Assembly: GCF_022539315.1 (NCBI RefSeq)
Contig: NC_066317.1
Coordinates: 67,145,679 to 67,209,678 of the forward strand
Length of the DNA: 64,000 bases
Source: Serinus canaria
Taxonomy: Eukaryota > Chordata > Aves > Passeriformes > Fringillidae
Direction of reading: 5' to 3'
A program made the position numbers and the translations under genes. Position 1 is the stretch's first letter; each line of letters opens with the position of its first letter. Below, piece after piece: positions 34,976 to 48,010 of the stretch. The notes under the pieces are model-generated. The model searched no databases, was not told the DNA's origin, and was given only the letters and a program-made list of their open reading frames with translations.

Positions 34976-35683
34976 ATGGGGAAGAGTTAGACTGGGAAGG
35001 GCTGAGGCTCATGTGGTTTTGGATTTTCACTCTGTGCTTCCCCAAGGGCTGTTTTACTCTAGGGTAGAGTTAGACTTCTGTTATACTCAGTATAGAGCTA
35101 CATATACTGCATGTACCCAATGTACACATTTTTATGGTTTGAGTGAACTTTGTCTATGCCAATTGTGATTACATGCTCATGAAAATGATGGAAGAGCTTA
35201 GAAACACCTCATTCTATATATTCTGGCTACTCATGCACACAACAATTAACATGAAGCAGTGGATAACCCAGGTAAATATTTCATTCACTTTTCATAACTG
35301 AAAAAGTGCAAAGCAGCCAGTGCCTTTTGAAACCCCCAGCACAGGGACAGGAAATTGGACAGGTCCAGTCCCTGTAAATCAAACATCCCCCCAGAAGGCA
35401 GGCAGCAGCAGTGCCTCGAGGCAGGATACTTGTCTCTGTTCCAGCCTTTTTACCTAGCCTGAGGCAAGGCACTTCATTTGCCTTGCTCCATTTCCCATAT
35501 GCAAAACTCTGCTCTGTAAACCTGGGCTGCCTTGTGAGGAAATAAGTCCTAAGCAAACACCACAGGTGTTTGGAGGACTCAGGGTACTGTTCTGTGCTTT
35601 GTCTTGGACTAAAGTGGCATGGCTGTGCAGATCAAAGAGTTTCAAAGATGGGGTTCACTATATAAAAGCTGCAAGTATGGACC
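34976..35683. other. Non-coding stretch, nothing recognised
   Basis: No gene or named repeat was seen between the pseudogene and the next LTR. Confidence 0.45.
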
Positions 35684-36279
35684 TGTAGGAGTGTCAGGGG
35701 TAGGGCAGTTGGGAGGGATGGAGATGAGAGATCTCTGCAGCCAGGTCGTGGAACTTGGGGTTTATTGCAGAGGGCCTGGGTGCAGGGCCCTGCTGGGAGC
35801 TGCCAGCCACAGCTCAGAGCAGGCTTGAAAGAGGGAGGGAGAGGTAAAGAGAGTGCTAAAGAGGACCAGAGAGCGAGGTTCCCATTACAATAAAATAAGT
35901 TTTCTTCTGTGTTGAATATTCTAATTCTCACTAACCAGTCTAGTACAATATACAAATCCTATAGCATTTACATACAGCCTATAAGAATCATCACATTACC
36001 ATACTGTGTTACATTTTAAACCCTAAAAACTCCTCTTTGGGCCCCTTCTGCCAAGCTAGTAGGGTCTGCTCTGACCCTTGGACCTGTCTGCAAGCAGAGG
36101 GTGTTGTTTCATCAAAAGGGGATTACATTCAGCTGGCCATGCCATTGTTTTCCAGTTGTTCAGTAACTAAGGGATCTCAATCTCACTTATAGCTTCCATA
36201 TTCTCAAAATCTTTTTCCAGGCAATCATATTTATAAGGCTTTCCTGTTTCATCTTCCCCAACACACACCATAACCTACA
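35684..36279 (-). mobile_element. Solo LTR (songbird ERV type), reverse orientation
   Basis: A 596-bp element with termini TGTAGG and CCTACA, a perfect 6-bp inverted repeat. Read on the minus strand, the poly(A) signal and U5 are seen as CAATAAACCCCAAGTTCCAC followed by GACCTGGCTGCAGAGATCTC. I recognise this as a very common songbird LTR. The flanks show no clear target-site duplication, so either the ends have mutated or the copy recombined. Confidence 0.75.
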
Positions 36280-39200
36280 ACTTCTGCAAAAATTTGATTA
36301 GGCCTTTTATTTCCAATGTTATGGTCATTTGTTTAACTGGCAAAACATGTGGCACCTTTTAAACAACCTTTGACACCTCCTCATCTGCTTGCCAAATAAC
36401 TGACCTGGTTAACACTTTATTTGGTCCTTTTCACAGCAAAAGAAAACAAAATCATTTAAAATTTGGTTGAGTGTACTCCAGGAGCAAGAGAATACAGAAT
36501 ATTTCCATCTAACTGAGTAGGAATGGCTTCTTAAAACAGTTAATGTCTCATAAATGCTTTATACTCACTTGTAGTTTAATTCACACTTTTTATATTCCTT
36601 TTTTTATTAAAAAAAAAAGAGAAAACAAATACTTTTTATTTCTTTATGTGCACTGGCAATGTGAAGTAATCAGTAGTCACCAAAGTTGTATTTATAAAAG
36701 TAGCTATTTAATAATCCTTTTTCCCAGTATATTTACTGTAAAAAACATATTTTAAGAATAATATTTGATCTATAAAGAGCAATTAACTTGTGCAATCACT
36801 GTGTCCAGTAAGACATTGATTCTCCTCAGTTCTGCATTGCTGTTAGACTCCAGCTGAATGAGTTAACTAATCCAGGATTGACACATTAGAGAGGAACCAA
36901 ATGTGTTTATTTCAGAGGAGTCTGAACCACTTTCAGTTTCCAAATGATTGGAGAAAGGATGCCCACTGTAAGGAATTTACACTCAGCTGTACATTTTATT
37001 TGCTTGATTTTCATAATAAGTCTCTTTGTATTGTTCAGAGTTCCTTTTTCCAGTAGAAGTTGAGATAATTTAATCCCAGATATGGCTTTTGAATGTGGTT
37101 GATATTCACAAACATAGCAATTCACAAAATCTTATTTATTGTAGCTAAAAAAATTGGCAAAATAGATCTGTAATGAAAAAGAGTGTTAAATATTATGGCT
37201 GTGAAATCCTCTAAAAAAAAGTTAAAGGCCACAAAATATAAGGGTCAATGTGTGTCATTAATTTTATGTTCATCTGCTGTCTTGTATTGGTTAATTTTAG
37301 TAGGCAGGTCTAGCAGCTACTGACCAGAAATGAGCAGAATGAGTAGGAAATATAATATACTATTTAATCTTATTAAATTTATACATGTACATGTGAGCTA
37401 TAAACTCTCCCTCTCTTTTATTTAGAAATATACATATATCTGTACATATAGAAGTGACACAGTTTTCTCACTTGGAAATCTCCAAATCTGTCATTTTGGC
37501 AAGTTTCATGCCAAAAATCTTGTTCACTATTTCTTGGAAACTTCACCCAAACCCTGCCTCCTGCATGTTCCTGATGGTGACAGAACAAAGGCCATTCCCA
37601 GTCATTCAAACCATTTCAAATCAGCCAAAGTATTCTAAGAATTGAAGTGTTTCTTTCTTTCTGGGACAGGTTCAAGCACATCTTTTGAAGATGAATTAGG
37701 AGGGGTAGGAAGAGTGGATGAATGAAAACTCAGCAGCCCTTTGGGGGTATTATGATGTAACAGGGCATGTAGGTTTCTGAATCCTACACATTTCTTAGGG
37801 CTGTAAGAATACAGAAGAGGGGTTTGCTGAAATCTGAAACAACAAAAGAGTTAGATCAATTATGAGTTCAAGCTGCTGCAAGTTACACAAATAATTTCAT
37901 CATTTCTTAGTGGTCTAGCAAAGAAAGACCAGTGCATCCTGCCATGCTACCTCCCTGATTGCTGTGTTACCACATCTCACTCAGAGGTCACAGCTTTTAC
38001 TCCTTATGATTAAATTGCCTGGCATGTGTGAGTTAGAGTCTTTAAGTCATTAGTTTCATATGCATTTTCTTGGTTCCTCCTCATTTGCTGCCCATCATTG
38101 TGCAATTGATTGTCTAAAAGCCTAATCAGATGGTTTTCAACAATTTGCAACAGCCAATCAATCATGTCTGTGAAAAGTTAGCAATTCTGTCTGAATCTTA
38201 GTAGGGTTTGGATTTTAATAGCTTTGACACAGCAGAAGAGATGCCATTTTGGGCTGAAAAAGATACAGCCCAGCCAGTGCTTCTCCCTTGTTGCAATCTT
38301 TAATTATGCCATGTACCCTTATATTAAACAATGAAAAGTGTGGGTCACCTTCCTGCTGCTCTATGAGATGTGACATTTGTGACTCACAGTAAGATTAGAC
38401 AAGGTCTTGCTGTGATACTGCAGTTATTTGATGTATAAATGAATATATATATTCCTATATATATTAAATAGATACAAATATATCCATCTGGAGCTGGATG
38501 GAGCAGCCCCCGAGCTCTCCTGACAGAGGATTCCCTGCAGGCCCTTGTTATGGACACCAAATAAAAAAGATAACTAAATTCTACTAATTATTGCTAACAG
38601 CCAGTGGGTGAGAGGTTGATGGGAGTCGCAGATTCCTCCTTTAAGGATTTCACCTTTATCCATACCTACAAACCTGATCCAAATACCCTTTGCAATGCCA
38701 AGAAAGAAATCCTATGGCTCGTGTACAGAAATCAGATATATTCTGATATGTCAGAATTATTCCAGATCAAAAAATGCATATATTTCTCCTGAGCTGAGTT
38801 TGTGGTGAAACACAGGCTTTTCTTCTGAGGCCTGAGGGATAGGGGCTGTTGTTTCTGGTGTTGTAGGTTTGTACATTCTTGTTAACACAGCCGTGGCTGC
38901 AAATATCTTTCTCTCATCTCCTGGAGAAAAGATGAGAGAAAATACGGCTCTGGTTTCTAAAAGATAAATTTGGAGCCTGTGTGCTCTGGAGAGGAGATCT
39001 TGCTCTGCTTGTTCATTAATCTACCAGGCATCATCACAGCTGTGGGGAGTCCCAAGTAGAGTTTATTGGCTGTGTGGTGAGGATTGTACATGGAAATTTC
39101 CAGCTGCTGTATTCAGGAAGAACAAGTCCTAAAAACTGTTTGGCTGTGCAGTGAACAGAACCTAAATCATACTCTCCCTTAGAAAGCATGAAGCCTTCAA

Positions 39201-40504
39201 GTAGGATTTTTGGAGGCTCCATTCATGGTTGTGTGGAAGATAAATGGTTTCTTTGGTGCACAGGAGGTGCCTGGTTTCACAAGGTTTATTAAATGATGGT
39301 TAAAGGATGGGGCAAAAAAATTTGACCAAGAACAATAACCTGTGTTTCTAAAGTGGAACAAAACAAGTGTCATTTGATCTGCCTTAGAACTTAGGTGCTG
39401 AAGCTTTGAATGGTTTATCCACAAGGAAACAAGCAGGAATATGTTCTGCTGAGATTGCTTGAACTTCTTAGACACAGGCCATTGTTTGTCATGTATTGTC
39501 TGCATTCCTTAGGGATGGATATTGCAGGAGAAAAAACCCCATGCAGCAGGTTGTCAGGAGGCTCCTCGGTGAGAACAACTACACAATGAAGTTTAATACT
39601 TCAACTTGTAGGACTTTAAAGCAGGCTTATTATTTTCTAGAGCTTAAACTGTTCAGGAGAAAGTATCCTCCTTCAGACATCTGCTTCACAGTACATGTGA
39701 TTTTTTAAGTCTCAATTAATACAGCTGAACCTTCTCCAGTAACAGGATTCAGAGGAGTGAAAGATTTTTTTTAAAGGTGTTTACTGTCTAGTCATATAGA
39801 AATACCAAAGAGTAAAGCTAAAGCAGAAAGCAGTGAGAAAGGTAACCAAATATTACAAAGGCATGCAGAGTGATTAAAAAAAAGGTATAATTAGAATAAG
39901 AACAGATGTACCCTGAAAAAGGTATTTGAAGGGGAGGGAATGAAAGGAGAAAAATATGTTATCGTGACCAAGGAAAAGTATAAACACAGAGAGTGTTAGG
40001 AAATGAAGTGCTGGGAGAAACTCCAGGATTCTTTTTCTTGGCCTTCTTTCTTTGTCAGTCAATGTCAGTAAATGCTACCATCAAGTTATATTGTTATTCT
40101 TTTTCTAGTCATTGGCCCTGTGATGGAAAACCACCTCCTACAGCTGTCTGTCACTGAGGCAGCTGAAGGGACAGATGTTTGCTTCTACAGAGCTGAGGTC
40201 TCCAGTCTGTCCAACGGCCCAAACTGGAACCTTTCTGATGCCTTGTGGTGCAATAGCACACACCAAAACCCCTTCAGATGTTTAATTATGAAAATCTCTT
40301 CCACAAGATATTCCCTAAGGCTGTAAATCCAAGCACTTGGAGTTCACTGAATGTCAGAACTGACAGCTGCCTTTGTAACCTGCTTGGGGTGCTCACACTA
40401 TGGGAGTCACCCAACTAAAGTTCCCTGGCATTTTTCTCACAAGACACTTGCTTCTGTTAGCTCAGGAATTCATGGCATGGATTGTGACAGGGAGGTTAAA
40501 TGTT
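36280..40504. other. Non-coding stretch, nothing recognised
   Basis: A 4.2-kb AT-rich, transposon-poor block. An open frame at 40072-40326 ends in a plain stop and has no recognised domain. The part around 38040-38220 is rich in ATT/CAAT words and could be conserved non-coding DNA, which only alignment could show. Confidence 0.4.
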
Positions 40505-40945
40505 AAAAGACACTGAGGGGCTGGAGCAGATCCAGAGGAGGGAACAGAGCTGAGGAAGGGTCTGGAGAACCAGGAGTGGCTGAGGGAGCTGGGAGGAAAG
40601 GAGGCTCAGAGGGAAATTTACCATTTTCTACAAGTCCCTGAAAGGAGGGGGAGCCGGGTGGGGAGCAGCCTCTTCTCCCAGTAACAAGCAATAGGACTGG
40701 AGGAAATGGCCTCAGGTTATAGCAGGGGAGGTTTAGCTTGGATTTTAGGAAAATCTTGTTCTCAGAAAGGGCTGTCAAGCTCTGGAAGGGCAGTGGTGGA
40801 GTTGCCATCCTTGGAGGCACTTAAAAGACGTGTGGCCCTTGGGAGCTGGGTTTAGTGGTGGCCTAGTTTTAGTGCTGGGTTAAGGGTTGGACTCAGTGAT
40901 CATAAAGGTCTGTTCCAACTTAAACATTCTATGATTCTAATGTTT
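40505..40945 (+). mobile_element. CR1 LINE fragment, longest 3' tail in the window
   Basis: A 440-bp copy covering more of the CR1 3' region than the others: GAGGGGCTGGAGCAGATCCA, AGGAAAGGAGGCTCAGAGGG, CCTGAAAGGAGGGGGAGCCG, GGTTTAGCTTGGATTTTAGG, GGAGTTGCCATCCTTGGAGG, GGGTTGGACTCAGTGATCAT and ACATTCTATGATTCTAATG. The 3' part has the GGAGTCACCATCC-type block seen at 2670 and 26905. Confidence 0.95.
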
Positions 40946-42589
40946 TGGTTTTTTTTAAAACTCATCACTGGCTGTGTGAAATTACTGCCTGAACAACAAT
41001 AAAAACACCATTCATGTTTCCTAAGTTTTACTCACCTTTAAAACCTTCATTCTTATTAAGATTGTTTCACTTAAGATGGTTTCACATTATTTTCACTCGT
41101 TCTTTCAAATTATTTGCACTCTTTGTTTACTTCTTTTTTTCTCTGCTGTCTCTTAAGTCTCTCACAGATCGTTCAGTGTGGATAAGGAGAAATAATTGCA
41201 AGTGATGGAGTTTCTCTGCCTAATGAGTAAGTCTAAGATACCCAAGTGAAGCCTTTTCTAGTTTACTGAATACATTAAAAAGAAAAACTGCCCCAAAAAA
41301 ATGTATTATAGTGACTTGTAAAGACGGTAAGCAAATATATAGCTCGTGGTTGAGATGAATTTGATTTATGCAGTTATGTTACTCAGTTGTTGGTGAATTC
41401 TATCTCATTCTGAAAGGAGAATTCTGTTGCTGTAGAACATCTGTCCCTCATTCCTCACATTTCAATTATGATGATGACAAACAGGGTCAGGAACACAAGT
41501 TGTTCCCCTCTTTACTAAATTCTGCAAAATTTCATGGCTGGTGTTCGAACAAATGATCTATTAAATTGTATGTTCTGAGAAGATTTTTTTTTAAAAATTC
41601 ATTAATTACTAGTACAAGGTTATATTTTTAAAAAATGAAAACATCAGAAACTTCCTGCAAATGGCATTTTTTAAAACAGATTTATGCATTTCCTTTCTCA
41701 CCTGGACTTTCCATGCCTCATGTTGTTGCTGCCTGTGATCTCTCCACCTCCCCTGCTGCTGCTCCTGAAACTGCCCTGGTTCTCTGTGCTGCTGAAAAGG
41801 GAAACCAAAGCAAATGCAGAGCCCAAGTGCCTGTTCAGGGAGGTCAAACAGCAGACCCCACATGAGTCTGACCCTCTCTGCCTCCAAGTAATTTTTCCTC
41901 CCCTTTTGGGAGGAAACTCAGCTTGACTTCCAACAACTGGGCCTCTCTCTGGTTGACAAACTGATATTTATTACCTTGTTAAAGGATAGACAGAAGACAA
42001 ACAAGGGGGAATTACACCCTGTGCAGAGAAATAGATTTATATATCCTATGAACTGAAAGTGTTTAATGTGGTCAAGAGGACAGATGTGATAACTGGCATC
42101 TTGCAGTAAAAAAAAAAAAAAAAAAAAAAAAAACAAGTGCAAGTCTTGCTAACAGGGGTTGTTTTGTCTAACAAGAGGTTATTCCCTACAAATAAAGACT
42201 GGCACAGGTAGTGTCTATAAAAACACACAAAATAATTACTGAGAACTTCATTACCCTTTTAATGTGATCTCAGTAGTATGGGTGCTTTTCTCTCTCTTTT
42301 TCTCTCTTTCTCTCCTTTCCTGCTCCTAATTTTCTCTTCTTGAAATCTGGGTAATTTAGGCTTAGATGGGTTAGAGTTTTTTAAGTCAGTGCTTTGTGAA
42401 ATGCTTTATTTTGATTGAATTCTTGCCTTAAGTTTTGCCAAATTCCCGATCTAAAATTAGCCAGTAAAGCTTGGTTTTTAACCTCCTGGGGACTTTTGTG
42501 GAGTTCCCCTTTGAGCCACCTCAGGGAAATGTGTTATCTTAGGCCCCTTTTAAATAAATTTACTGGGACCAGGCCTTTACACCTCTGTT
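40946..42589. other. Non-coding stretch, nothing recognised
   Basis: AT-rich. It includes a 26-base A-run (42108-42133) and a short CT-rich patch (42290-42320). No gene was seen. Confidence 0.45.
42108..42133 (+). repeat. Poly(A) run, 26 bases
   Basis: Uninterrupted adenines preceded by TCTTGCAGT. No retroposed gene copy was recognised upstream, so it may be a slippage-expanded run and not a retrocopy tail. Confidence 0.9.
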
Positions 42590-42790
42590 GCAGGCAAGGT
42601 GATGGAAGAGATCATCCTGAGAGCAAATTCACATGAAGGATAGCCAAGAGACCAAGTCCAGCCAACTTGGATTTATGAGGAGCAGAAGGGTCCTGTTTGA
42701 CCAACCTAATCTCCCTCTATGAAAAAGTGGCCACATAGTAGATGAGGGTGGGGCTTGTGGATGTAGCTTGGTTGATGGTTGTGACACCTC
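42590..42790 (+). mobile_element. CR1 LINE remnant from the reverse-transcriptase ORF
   Basis: Degenerate but recognisable coding DNA of CR1 ORF2: GATGGAAGAGATCATCCTGA, GGATTTATGAGGAGCAGAAG, TTTGACCAACCTAATCTCCC and GTAGATGAGGGTGGGGCTTG correspond to the reverse-transcriptase stretch around the family's LTNLISFYDK and VDEGKAVDV motifs. Stops and frame breaks are present, so it is inactive. It is the only internal CR1 piece seen, the other clear copies being 3' tails. Confidence 0.72.
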
Positions 42791-42857
42791 AGCTTTAGCC
42801 TTTGTATTTTTCAGATTCTGTGCTGCTTTAATGTATAGTTCTGGGCTTCATATTAAG

Positions 42858-43225
42858 TGTGGTGAGCTCTTTTCACAGAGTAGGGAGACAAAACAATTCC
42901 TTCTCTAGCTGGGGACCAAGGACAAATGATCCAAATCTCAGCCCAAGAGCAAAAACAATGTGGACTGAAGAGAGAAAAACAAGAAGGATGGGACTGCCTG
43001 GGCTGGAGCTGGGATGGGACAATGAACTCCAATGTGCAAATGGAGCAAAACTTTATAAAAGTGAGAGACCCTGTGGCCAGTTGTGCATTTTGGGACCATT
43101 TTGGTTCATCTTGGGTGCAGCCCTGGCTGGGCTCTTGTGCTGCCCAAGGTGGATCCATTGAGGCCTTTTAATCAATCCCTGCTTTATTCTTTAGCTCTGT
43201 CCAGCCTCTGTTCTAGGTCAGCCTC
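42858..43225 (+). mobile_element. Probable LTR-like element with TATA box
   Basis: Sequence from about TGTGGTGAGCTCTTTTCACA to the start of the next CR1 piece contains a TATA box in ACTTTATAAAAGTG (43050-43063) and a GGCCTTTTAATCAATCCC stretch about 100 bp further on. I have a weak recollection of it as a songbird dispersed repeat. Ends and orientation are tentative, and no clear AATAAA or target duplication was seen. Confidence 0.42.
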
Positions 43226-43297
43226 TCTGGGCACCAGTTGGACTGGGTGATTTTGAAGGTCTTTTCCAACCTTCACAATTCTGTGATTCTTTGTGCA
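43226..43297 (+). mobile_element. CR1 LINE fragment, very short 3' tail
   Basis: TCTCTGGGCACCAGTTGGAC, GGTCTTTTCCAACCTTCAC and AATTCTGTGATTCTTTG. Only about 70 bp of the CR1 terminus is present. Confidence 0.8.
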
Positions 43298-45884
43298 CCT
43301 ATGAAAAACCTGTTTTTTTCACTCATAGTGTACTATGAGAACTTTCTTTAAACCTAAGAATTCCCAACAGGAAAACAGCTGAAGCAGGACCCAGGAAATC
43401 TTTGTTTTTCTTTGTGACACCATTGAATTTAGAGCAGTTCAGGGCTTTCCTATCTTAAAATATCAAATATCTTGAGATGTCTCTTTCTTGGCACTAGAAG
43501 AAACCTATATGATAGTAGATTGTACAGTACCTAAAGTCAGAGGAATTCAAGAGATCACCCAGGGCAGATTGTTTATTTAAATTAATGTATTTTTTTAGAA
43601 CAAACCAGTCACTTTTACTTCATCACCTGTGGAACACTGAAGCTTTTTCAGGGTCTGTGACAGGTTAAGAAGAAAATCAGGGCTCCTTTCTGTAAAGCCA
43701 TACAAGGCACTACAACTTCCTTGGGAAAGGTTTAAGAGGTCCAAATCTGAAAAAGTGTAATACCATCCAGATTGCCAGGACACTGAGTCCTAGTGTCATT
43801 AATCTGACAAATGAGTCAGCCTTCTACCACTATCTGTGTTTCAATTTTTGTGTTTATAAAATATCACAGAAGGACTTGAGAAGAATCCAAAATAACTGAC
43901 AGCAGGAAGCACACATACATGTTCTCGTTTGTTCTCCTTAAAGGTTTTTATTCACATTTTATGATTGGAAACTCCCTAGTATTAAGCCCTATCTAAAATA
44001 CCCTGTGATCATTAAGAGTTCTTTGCTCTTAATTAGTTTTCTAGAAGGTGCCATTGTTGATTTGCTCTTCATGACACAGGTATAAAATTATTTGGCTGGT
44101 GGGCAGTAAGACACCGTGGAGGTGTTTCACAAAGCTTTTCTATCTGATTCAGAAAATTCTGTTTATAGGGCTTGCCTTGAAACAACAAAATACTTAAAAT
44201 TCAAAACTCATGGATGGGTTTGGGAATTCATTTTGTTATCTTCTTTTATTCATGTTGTTAAAGCAATCCAGGAATTGAGAAACACATTAGCCTAACCCTG
44301 GGGAAATGCATGGATATGCTAAAGGCTGGAGGAAAGCTGAAGCCTGGAAGGATAATAAATTCACTAAAGAGTTTGTGTTTTTCAACTCTATCTCAAAAGT
44401 TATTTCAAACCAAGAGAAAGTAACCCTTCCAATGAGTCCAGCTCCCAGACCAAACTGGCCAAGAGATCTGTTTATGTGCAAACCTGTCATCAGCTTTCTG
44501 CTACGTGCTTTGAAACAGAGCAAAAGGGCCCTCAAAACAATGGTTTAATACTATTTTATTTGTGCTGGCTGTCACACAGGTGGCAACAAAGGAAAGTCAG
44601 GCACTGTTAGTCTGGAGCATTTTTTCAAGACTGTTGTGCTTGTGACACCAAGAACTTGATCATTAATTTTTAACACTGTACAGAATGGGAGTCATAGTAG
44701 TCGTTCAAAGGGCTTGATGGTGCATGTGAGATTCAGTGCTGAAAATTGGTCATGACCCTTCTTTTCATGTGCTGGATATCGCTGAAGACAGAATTAAATG
44801 AGGGAAAAAAAATCAAAAAAGGCCACCAAGAAACTTAGAAATCGAGTTTCTGTTTGATTATGTTAGGTACCATACTTGGTATTTAATGTAGTTTTTTATT
44901 TTTAGCATATGATTTGGTTATTTGTCTCTAACAGTACTCTCCAGTTGTATTTTTCTGTGTAAACATCAGTTTTACTATAGAAGATATACCAGAAGTTTAG
45001 ATTATGCTGCCATGCATCTTTTATCCTCTTTTCAGCTGAAAGCACAGCAGCGTCATAGAAAACAATTAAATCCCTGTTAGGAAGTGACCTGTATTTAGGA
45101 TCATTTATTCTGAACCAGAAGATAAATCTTTGGTTTCAGGTCAGCTAGAGGCTTCCCAAAATTGTGGTGAAATTTTAGTAAAATTTTAAAACATTCTTTC
45201 TAACCTCTTACTTGCATGTTTACTCAGGGAAAGAAAAAGATAAAAGGGATTATGTCCTAAAAAGTTGCTTCTTCCACATGATTAAAAAGTGCTGGTTTCT
45301 GAAATTAGATTTACATAATTTGATGGACTCATATTTGAAGCAAATTACCTGACTAAGCCTTATAATATGTGTTCTACCCAACTAGACATTTGGGGTTTTT
45401 TTACTGCCTTTAATTTAATAAAACATCACCTGAAATCAATAAATATTTATAAAGATGGTGTTCAGGAAACATGGAATAGCACTGGCTTGACATGACTTGA
45501 AATACATGAATTGAAAACCACAGGATTTTATTTAAAACCTATGTAAAATCTGTTAATGGAACAAATACCTTTCTAGTTTGCAGTTCATTCAGATTTATGT
45601 GTCTCTTTTCTGGCTTGTTTCACAAAATAATCTTTTCTACTTTGTGGCTTTCCTTCCAATCCCTGTATTGCTAAGCACTATTTATTTTAAAGCTCCAAGC
45701 ATTCAACAGCAAAGTAATTTGATTTGGTGAGGATGTTTTCCTCTAATTTCATCATCAGTTTCTGCTTGTGATAAAAATCAGCCCAGCACTTCCAGGAATA
45801 AAGTTTTGCAGATACCTGGTGAAATTTTGTCTCAGAAAAATCAAGGGAAAAATCACTTCTAAATTGAATTAGAAGAGAATTTAA
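43298..45884. other. Non-coding stretch, nothing recognised
   Basis: A 2.6-kb AT-rich, repeat-poor block with no recognised exon. Confidence 0.45.
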
Positions 45885-46091
45885 TGTATTCTTCCCTGTG
45901 AGGGTGGTGAGGCCCTGGCACAGGGTGCCCAGAGAAGCTGTGGCTGCCCCTGGATATCCCTGGAAGTGTCCAAGGCCAGGTTGGACAGGGCTTGGAGCCA
46001 CCTGGGGTAGTGGAAGGTGTCCCAGCCCATGGCAGGAGGTGGAATGAGATGAGCTTTAAGGTCCCTTCCAACCCAAACCACTCTGTGATCC
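45885..46091 (+). mobile_element. CR1 LINE fragment, 3' end
   Basis: ATTCTTCCCTGTGAGGGTGG, TGCCCAGAGAAGCTGTGGCT, CAAGGCCAGGTTGGACAGGG, AGCTTTAAGGTCCCTTCCAA and ACCACTCTGTGATCC. Same subfamily as 2291-2600 and 9190-9412. Confidence 0.94.
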
Positions 46092-47205
46092 AGCTCTCAC
46101 CCACTGAGCCCTGGTTTCCCTTTTCCTGGTGGATTGAGGAGCAGTGGAGGAACAGACATGGCTCAGTTCCCTTTCCCTCTCTTCACAGGCATTGAGTATT
46201 GCCCACTGGGGATGGCAGGATGTGTGGAACAGATCTACTGATGTTTCTTCTGCCAGATTCTTCCCATAAGGATGTGGAAGGTCCTTATCTAAGGGAGCCT
46301 TGTGCCATAGAATCTTTCAGGCCTGTTTGGCACAGTAAAAAGGAGCAATGCTCCAAATTTGCAGTTTCTTTTTGCACCAAGGAGTTTTCCTACTGTATTT
46401 TCCCTAACCTCAGATGGTCCTGCCACCACAGCAGTCTTTCCAATACCAAAGACTGTGCCTTTACACCTCCTTTCTAGAGATCCCTGTAGTGTCTTTGGAT
46501 TTTTTTTTTTCTTTTTTAAAACCCTTCTTTGAACCCTTAAACTCTTCACACATCACCTTGGTCCCTCTTGGTCCTACTTGAATTATTTCTGGATCTCAAG
46601 ACCCTTTTTTTTTTAAGTCAGGAGGAAATAATTCAGTATTCCTGGCTTGTTCCAGCTGCAGTAAAAGCCCAGTTAAGATTTAGTGACCAGCTCTTGCCAC
46701 TGGTTTGACAGTAACTTAGCACAGCCATCACCTGCAGTGTTTGGCACATACTCTCATGGGTGTATCCAAGACTGCAATAGGCCCTTATTAACAGCCTCAG
46801 AAGGCTGACCAGAATTCATTAATGTGCATCCAGAACACTCAACTCATCAGGGTGGGGCAGAAATGCAGATTTTCTCCCTTGTTCTGTGGCATGTGCCTGG
46901 GTGAATATCTCTCAAGATTCTTCCAGAACAAGCAGGCATTCTCATTGTCATTTAAAACTTGTCCCAGCTTTACATCTGCAGTGACTTGGAGATGTAAGAT
47001 GTTTTTTTACAGGACCTGTAGCCCTGTAAAAAAGCACATTCTGCACTTTGCTGTGGAGGACAGAGTAGAGGAGGTTGAGAGAATTTGGTTTCTTTTGCCT
47101 TAGCAATTAAAGATATCATATTGCTGTCCTGAGCTGCCCGGAAGGAGAATATGGAGCCAGAGTCTTGGATGAGCACAGGGAAAACAGAAGGGACAGCAGA
47201 CATCA
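46092..47205. other. Non-coding stretch, nothing recognised
   Basis: A good-looking acceptor (TCTCTTCACAG) occurs at about 46180-46190, but no open exon with a paired donor follows. A T-run lies at about 46499-46511. Confidence 0.4.
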
Positions 47206-47420
47206 ATTGAAATGTAGGAAATTTCAATTAAATATGAGGAAAACTTTTTCTTCATGACAAGCTATAAAAATATTTATCCTTTGAGATCTTTCAAAGCTAG
47301 ATTGGACGAGTGCTTGTGCAGCATTTGGAGCTTGCAGGGGAGTTGATTCCATGGTAAACTTTATGTGAATCCTGTGGCATTGCTTCCTCTGCATGGCCTT
47401 TCTGTGTTGGAAAGTAATGA
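47206..47420 (+). mobile_element. Possible old CR1 fragment
   Basis: AATTAAATATGAGGAAAACT, TTTCAAAGCTAGATTGGACG and TTGGAAAGTAATGATATC loosely follow the order of blocks in an older CR1 tail subfamily, but similarity is weak and the terminal repeat is lost. Confidence 0.35.
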
Positions 47421-48010
47421 TATCATTTTGAAAAAGGAAACACCTCCATAGCTGCTGCTGTGGGGTGCTGAGTTTACCTCACCTTTAGTAGGCCAGCACA
47501 TAATGGGGTGCATTTACTTCATGCAGAATATTACTGAAAAATATAAATGTAAAATATAATCTGTTTGTATTTCCCATTAACGTGTGATTTATTGAAAATG
47601 AATTAATCTATTAATGGCAAAGCAGCTTTATAGAATTTTGATTTCCCTCCAAGTCTTTTGAAGGACTCCTAATTTTAACTTATTGCTCCGGCTTTCTAAA
47701 ATCCAACCAGCAAAAGAATTTTTGACCTTTTCATTCTCTTGGTTAGTGTTATGCCAGAATGCTTTGCAGAATATTATATCAAATACAGAAACTTGTGTCA
47801 AGCTTATTAGTTTATAATTTCCAATGCTCTAAGTCCCATTATGTTAACAAACATTTAAATGTTAATTACAAGAATAAATTAGGGAACCTTAAATACATAT
47901 TTCACTAAATTAAATGTGGGGGTTTCTTTCAGAATTATAAAGCAAGGGACAAAAAGAGTGGACCATAAATAACAATACACAAAAATCAGAAGGCAACTTT
48001 AAAAAAATTT
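47421..48010. other. AT-rich non-coding stretch, possibly constrained
   Basis: Transposon-free and rich in ATTA-type homeodomain words (for example GAATTAATCTATTAATGG at about 47600). This could be conserved non-coding DNA, but nothing beyond composition supports that. Confidence 0.3.

Noticed and set aside
40072..40326. An 84-codon frame starting with a hydrophobic segment
   Set aside because: The length is within chance expectation, with no splice sites and no recognisable domain.
42108..42133. Poly(A) run as the tail of a processed pseudogene
   Set aside because: No gene-like sequence is recognisable upstream, and no flanking target duplication was found.
46174..46260. Acceptor-like TCTCTTCACAG followed by a short open stretch
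   Set aside because: No paired donor keeps a frame open, and the sequence follows a CR1 tail without coding character.
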